This document shows positions 47,585-49,949 of a stretch of DNA of 49,949 bases, piece after piece. The position numbers and the translations under genes were made by a program. Source of the stretch: an uncultured Gammaproteobacteria bacterium (lineage in GTDB: Bacteria; Pseudomonadota; Gammaproteobacteria; Xanthomonadales; Xanthomonadaceae); the NCBI GenBank assembly GCA_946885735.1, contig CAMPGW010000011.1:1-49949 (forward strand), given 5' to 3'. A model generated the notes under the pieces. The model was not told where the DNA came from. It worked only from the letters and a program-made list of their open reading frames with translations, and made no database searches. Every line of letters begins with the position of its first letter. The stretch's first letter is position 1.

Positions 47585-48165
47585 TCGCCGAGCGTCCTCA
47601 GCCGCACCAGCAAGAGTTCGCCACCCCCGTCGACCAGCACGCGCCCGCTGCCGCTGGCGTCGATCAATCCGGTGTCGCCCTGCTCCAGCAACATGGGCGG
47701 CTGCCGGTCCTTGAAACCGGCACGCCCGCTGAGCGCGTGCACGGCCCAGCGCACCCCCGGCTCGGCGAAGAACAGCATCGGCCCGACCAGCGGCCGATGC
47801 AGCACCTGCGCTTCGATGCGATCACGCCGCCACATGACGTTGAAGTCCTGGGTCGGTCCCGCCAGCAGCTCGGCGCGCAGGACGCGCTCGCCCGGGAAAC
47901 GCACGCGATCGTGCGGAGGCCGGAGTTCGGCGACTTCGCCGTCGTCGAAGTGCAGGCGCATGCCCTCCCCGGCCAACAGCACCAGTTCGCGGTCGACGCC
48001 CGGGTAGGCCGAGAACGGACCATCCTGGGTGACCTCGGCGATCGACAAGCGCCAGTCCCAATCCTCGGTCGCCTGCGGCCAGCGCAGGATTTCACGCGTC
48101 CACCCCGCCCCGTTCTTCCAGCGCTCGCGGCGGTACTCGTTCGCGGGTAGGGCGAAAACGTCCAT
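47575..48165 (-). CDS. HutD/Ves-family protein
   Basis: A 196-residue double-stranded beta-helix (cupin-like) protein of the HutD/Ves family. Family features are YRRERWKNGAGWTREI at the start, WDWRLSIAEVTQDGPFSAYPGVDRELVLLAGEGMRL, and GPTQDFNVMWRRD. No histidine-utilisation gene is nearby, so a direct role in histidine breakdown is not supported. The related Ves protein of E. coli is cold-induced. The gene is convergent with the PepSY gene and shares its last 10 bases. Confidence 0.9.
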   Translation of the reverse strand: MDVFALPANEYRRERWKNGAGWTREILRWPQATEDWDWRLSIAEVTQDGPFSAYPGVDRELVLLAGEGMRLHFDDGEVAELRPPHDRVRFPGERVLRAELLAGPTQDFNVMWRRDRIEAQVLHRPLVGPMLFFAEPGVRWAVHALSGRAGFKDRQPPMLLEQGDTGLIDASGSGRVLVDGGGELLLVRLRTLGDQP

Positions 48166-48201
48166 CGCCGCATTGTCTTGCGCGACCCGTCCAACGGCAA
48201 G

Positions 48202-48717
48202 CTACTCGCAGGGCGCGGCAGTTTCGCGTTTGCCATCGAGCCAGGCCGAGTCCCAGTACGGATAGCCGCCGACCGAACGGGCGAGACCGGCGCGCACCGG
48301 ATTGGCGACGAGATGGCGGGCGACCGCGCGCAGGTCTTCCTCGCGCTCGAGCTGGCGTTGGTTGTAGCCCTTGGCCCACAGCCAGCCATTGACACGGAAC
48401 CGCGGCTCGACGCCCCGCGCGCTGATCGCCTTGAAACGACGCACCAGCGGATCGAGCGAGTCGGCCGGATCCATCAGCACCAGGCCCTGCCAGCGATCGG
48501 GCATCAGCACCCAGGCCAGGCAGCGCGTCCTGCCCCAGATGCCCCGATCGGCCTGGGTGCGCGCGACCGCTCGCGCGGCCTCCGGATCGAGGAACAGGGG
48601 CCGCCGGAACAGCGTGCCGACGGTGAGGAAATACGCCTGCGCCTGGCCGAGCGCATGGGCGGGGGTCGTGGAATGGACGGGGGGTGCTTCGACCTCGAGC
48701 TGCATCGTGGCTTGCAT
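48202..48717 (-). CDS. RAYT/IS200-like transposase relative with lost catalytic residues
   Basis: A 171-residue member of the REP-associated tyrosine transposase family. The framework is clear: QAYFLTVGTLFRRPLF, RCLAWVLMPDRWQGLVLM, WLWAKGYNQRQLEREEDL and ARHLVANPVRAGLARS. In active relatives the metal-binding HUH motif reads MPDHWHGL or MPDHVHLL; here it is MPDRWQGL, without either histidine. The catalytic Tyr before xNPxRAGL is His. The protein should be unable to cut DNA in the normal way and may be domesticated or decaying. No stop or frameshift interrupts it. The ATG at 48717 has GAGGG upstream. A GC hairpin lies just upstream of the gene. Confidence 0.85.
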   Translation of the reverse strand: MQATMQLEVEAPPVHSTTPAHALGQAQAYFLTVGTLFRRPLFLDPEAARAVARTQADRGIWGRTRCLAWVLMPDRWQGLVLMDPADSLDPLVRRFKAISARGVEPRFRVNGWLWAKGYNQRQLEREEDLRAVARHLVANPVRAGLARSVGGYPYWDSAWLDGKRETAAPCE

Positions 48718-48737
48718 GGACTGCCCTCGCGTTGGAA

Positions 48738-48763
48738 GGGGCGACCGGCCTGCCGGCCGCCCC
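48738..48763. terminator. GC-rich hairpin between comEA-like and RAYT-like genes
   Basis: GGGGC (48738-48742) pairs with GCCCC (48759-48763), and inside it CCGGC (48745-48749) pairs with GCCGG (48752-48756) around a two-base loop. A short internal bulge separates the two stems. It lies just past the stop of the comEA-like gene and could end that transcript, but no T tract follows. It could equally be a REP-like element belonging to the adjacent RAYT gene. Confidence 0.45.
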
Positions 48764-48770
48764 GATGGAT

Positions 48771-49133
48771 TCAGCGGGCTCCGGCGCGGGGTCCGGCACC
48801 GGCGGGCTTGGCGGCACCGGTGGGCTTGGCGGCGGCGGCCTTGCCCGCGGCCGGGGCGCCGCCGGCGATGACGATGCGGTCGCGGTTGCGTTCCACCGTC
48901 GACAGGCCGATGCCCTTCACTGCGGCGAGCTGTTCCACGCTCTTGAACGGACCGTTGGCCTTGCGGTGGGCGACGATGGCCTCGGCCTTGGACGGGCCCA
49001 CGCCGTCGAGCACGCGATCGAGGGTGGCGGCATCGGCGGTGTTGATGTTCACGCGCTCGCCGCCGGCATGGGCGGCGGTGGCCAGCAGGGCCGACAGCGC
49101 GAGGGTCTTGAGCAGCAGGGCGAACTTGTTCAT
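48771..49133 (-). CDS. ComEA-like helix-hairpin-helix periplasmic protein
   Basis: A 120-residue exported DNA-binding protein. A signal peptide (KTLALSALLATAAHA) is followed by the helix-hairpin-helix pair VNINTADAATLDRVLDGVGPSKAEAIVAHRKANGPF...LAAVKGIGLSTVERNRDRI. This matches the ComEA/YbaV family linked to DNA uptake during natural transformation. The C-terminal 30 residues are a low-complexity Ala/Gly/Pro/Lys tail. AAGGAG precedes the ATG at 49133. No other competence genes lie in the window. Confidence 0.9.
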   Translation of the reverse strand: MNKFALLLKTLALSALLATAAHAGGERVNINTADAATLDRVLDGVGPSKAEAIVAHRKANGPFKSVEQLAAVKGIGLSTVERNRDRIVIAGGAPAAGKAAAAKPTGAAKPAGAGPRAGAR

Positions 49134-49280
49134 GGCAACTCCTTGGGTTATCCGCCGCGGCGACGCCGGGTCGGTAACCGCAGTCTGCGCAGCGCAACGG
49201 GCGCGCCCCATCGCCGATTCCTTGAGTCGAGGCTGCGACTCGCGCTGAACGGCGGGTCAGCCTTTTCCGAAGGGGTCGGC

Positions 49281-49286
49281 TAGAAT
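49281..49286 (+). promoter_or_regulatory. Candidate -10 box for the M20 peptidase gene
   Basis: TAGAAT at 49281-49286 matches five of six -10 positions and would give a leader of about 23 bases before the ATG at 49316. No -35 is evident. The same hexamer precedes the phzF-like gene. Confidence 0.4.
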
Positions 49287-49315
49287 CGGGCTTTCCTCCC
49301 GACGCAGACCCCTTC

Positions 49316-49949
49316 ATGGATAGCGCACGCATCGATCGCCTCGTCGCCGAGACCTGGGACGCCGAGATCGTTCCGCAGCTGGTCGAGTACATCCGCATCC
49401 CGAACAAGTCGCCCATGTTCGATGCCGACTGGCAGCAGAACGGCTACATGGACGCCGCCACCGAGCAACTGGCCGGCTGGGCCCGCAGCCAGGACATCAA
49501 GGGCATGCAGGTCGAAGTGGTCCGGCTGCCGGGCCGCACGCCGCTGATCTTCATCGAGGTCGCCGGCCAGGGCGAGGACTGCGTGCTGCTCTACGGGCAC
49601 CTGGACAAGCAGCCGGAAATGACCGGCTGGGCCGACGACCTGGGCCCGTGGAAGCCGGTCATCAAGGGCGACCGGCTGTACGGGCGCGGCGGCGCCGACG
49701 ACGGCTACGCGATCTTCGGTTCGCTGACCGCCATCCGAGCCCTGCAGGAGCAAGGCCTGCCGCACGCGCGGTGCGTGGTCCTGATCGAGGCCTGCGAGGA
49801 GTCGGGAAGCTACGACCTGCCCCATTACGTGGACCACCTCGCCGATCGCATCGGCCGGCCCTCGCTGGTGGTGTGCCTGGACTCGGGCTGCGCGAACTAC
49901 GACCAGCTCTGGTGCACCACCTCGCTGCGCGGCCTGGCCGGCGGCAACC
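49316..49949 (+). CDS. M20-family metallopeptidase (N-terminal part)
   Basis: Zinc-dependent exopeptidase or amidohydrolase of the M20 family; 211 residues are present before the window ends, about half of the expected length. Metal-site segments are YGHLDKQPEM (the first His and Asp), GRGGADDGYAIFGSLTAI (bridging Asp), and IEACEESGSYDLP, with the catalytic Glu followed by a metal-binding Glu. The sequence resembles the branch of larger M20 dipeptidases with a preserved IPNKSP motif near the start. Substrate is not deducible. Confidence 0.92.
   Translation, partial: MDSARIDRLVAETWDAEIVPQLVEYIRIPNKSPMFDADWQQNGYMDAATEQLAGWARSQDIKGMQVEVVRLPGRTPLIFIEVAGQGEDCVLLYGHLDKQPEMTGWADDLGPWKPVIKGDRLYGRGGADDGYAIFGSLTAIRALQEQGLPHARCVVLIEACEESGSYDLPHYVDHLADRIGRPSLVVCLDSGCANYDQLWCTTSLRGLAGGN

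Noticed and set aside
47575..48165. Histidine utilisation locus
   Set aside because: HutD-family protein only; no hutH, hutU, hutI or hutC in the window.
48202..48717. Active IS200/IS605-type insertion sequence
   Set aside because: Catalytic residues are absent, there are no recognisable left or right ends, and no target duplication is expected or seen.

Overview
The window is GC-rich, densely packed bacterial chromosome and looks like a member of the Xanthomonadaceae/Lysobacteraceae (Lysobacter, Luteimonas or a close relative). The strongest pointers are the fused aspartate kinase/diaminopimelate decarboxylase gene, the murL-murD2 pair for glutamate in peptidoglycan precursors, a suf operon headed by an Rrf2 regulator, an rmlBACD operon, and a RAYT-like gene close to intergenic palindromes. 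The genus call is an inference; no rRNA or tRNA gene is present to anchor it. Both ends cut a gene: cytochrome b at the left and an M20 peptidase at the right.

Layout. 1-1434 (minus): cytochrome bc1 genes petA and petB, then a lytic transglycosylase. 2586-8673 (plus): miaB, phoH/ybeZ, ybeY, corC/ybeX, a DUF4105 membrane protein and corA, combining tRNA modification, ribosome/RNA quality control and metal transport. 8674-9086: gene-free, with two long palindromes whose cores are inverted copies of each other. 9087-11472 (minus): a sensor kinase/LuxR-type regulator pair. Then a PilZ protein, an S9 peptidase, rmlBACD for dTDP-L-rhamnose, a second CorA-like transporter, an enhancer-binding-protein-like ATPase that lacks the sigma-54 contact motif, an OsmC-like protein, divergent ssb and ispB, and a dienelactone hydrolase-like protein.

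22793-28113 (minus) is an overlapping lysAC-murL-murD2 operon. It joins lysine/DAP synthesis to a route that adds L-Glu to the peptidoglycan precursor and then epimerises it. 28180-33434 holds a PhzF isomerase, a glycine-zipper protein, OsmC, a FusA2-type EF-G paralogue, a Cdd1 protein and a SET-domain protein. 33579-37816 is a tight three-gene operon of cupredoxin-like protein, membrane-bound degenerate-GGDEF/EAL protein and putative outer-membrane barrel. It is the best candidate here for a little-described signalling system.

37928-44670 is the suf Fe-S operon: Rrf2 regulator, sufB, a SAM methyltransferase, sufC, sufD, sufS, a GNAT acetyltransferase and a Rieske ferredoxin. sufB through sufS are joined by 4-base start/stop overlaps. 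It runs into a Fur-box-preceded siderophore receptor and a PepSY membrane protein, which makes 37.9-47.6 kb an iron-handling block. The right end has a HutD-like protein, a RAYT-like protein that has lost its catalytic residues, a ComEA-like HhH protein and the start of an M20 peptidase. No CRISPR array, prophage, intact insertion sequence, tRNA or rRNA was seen.
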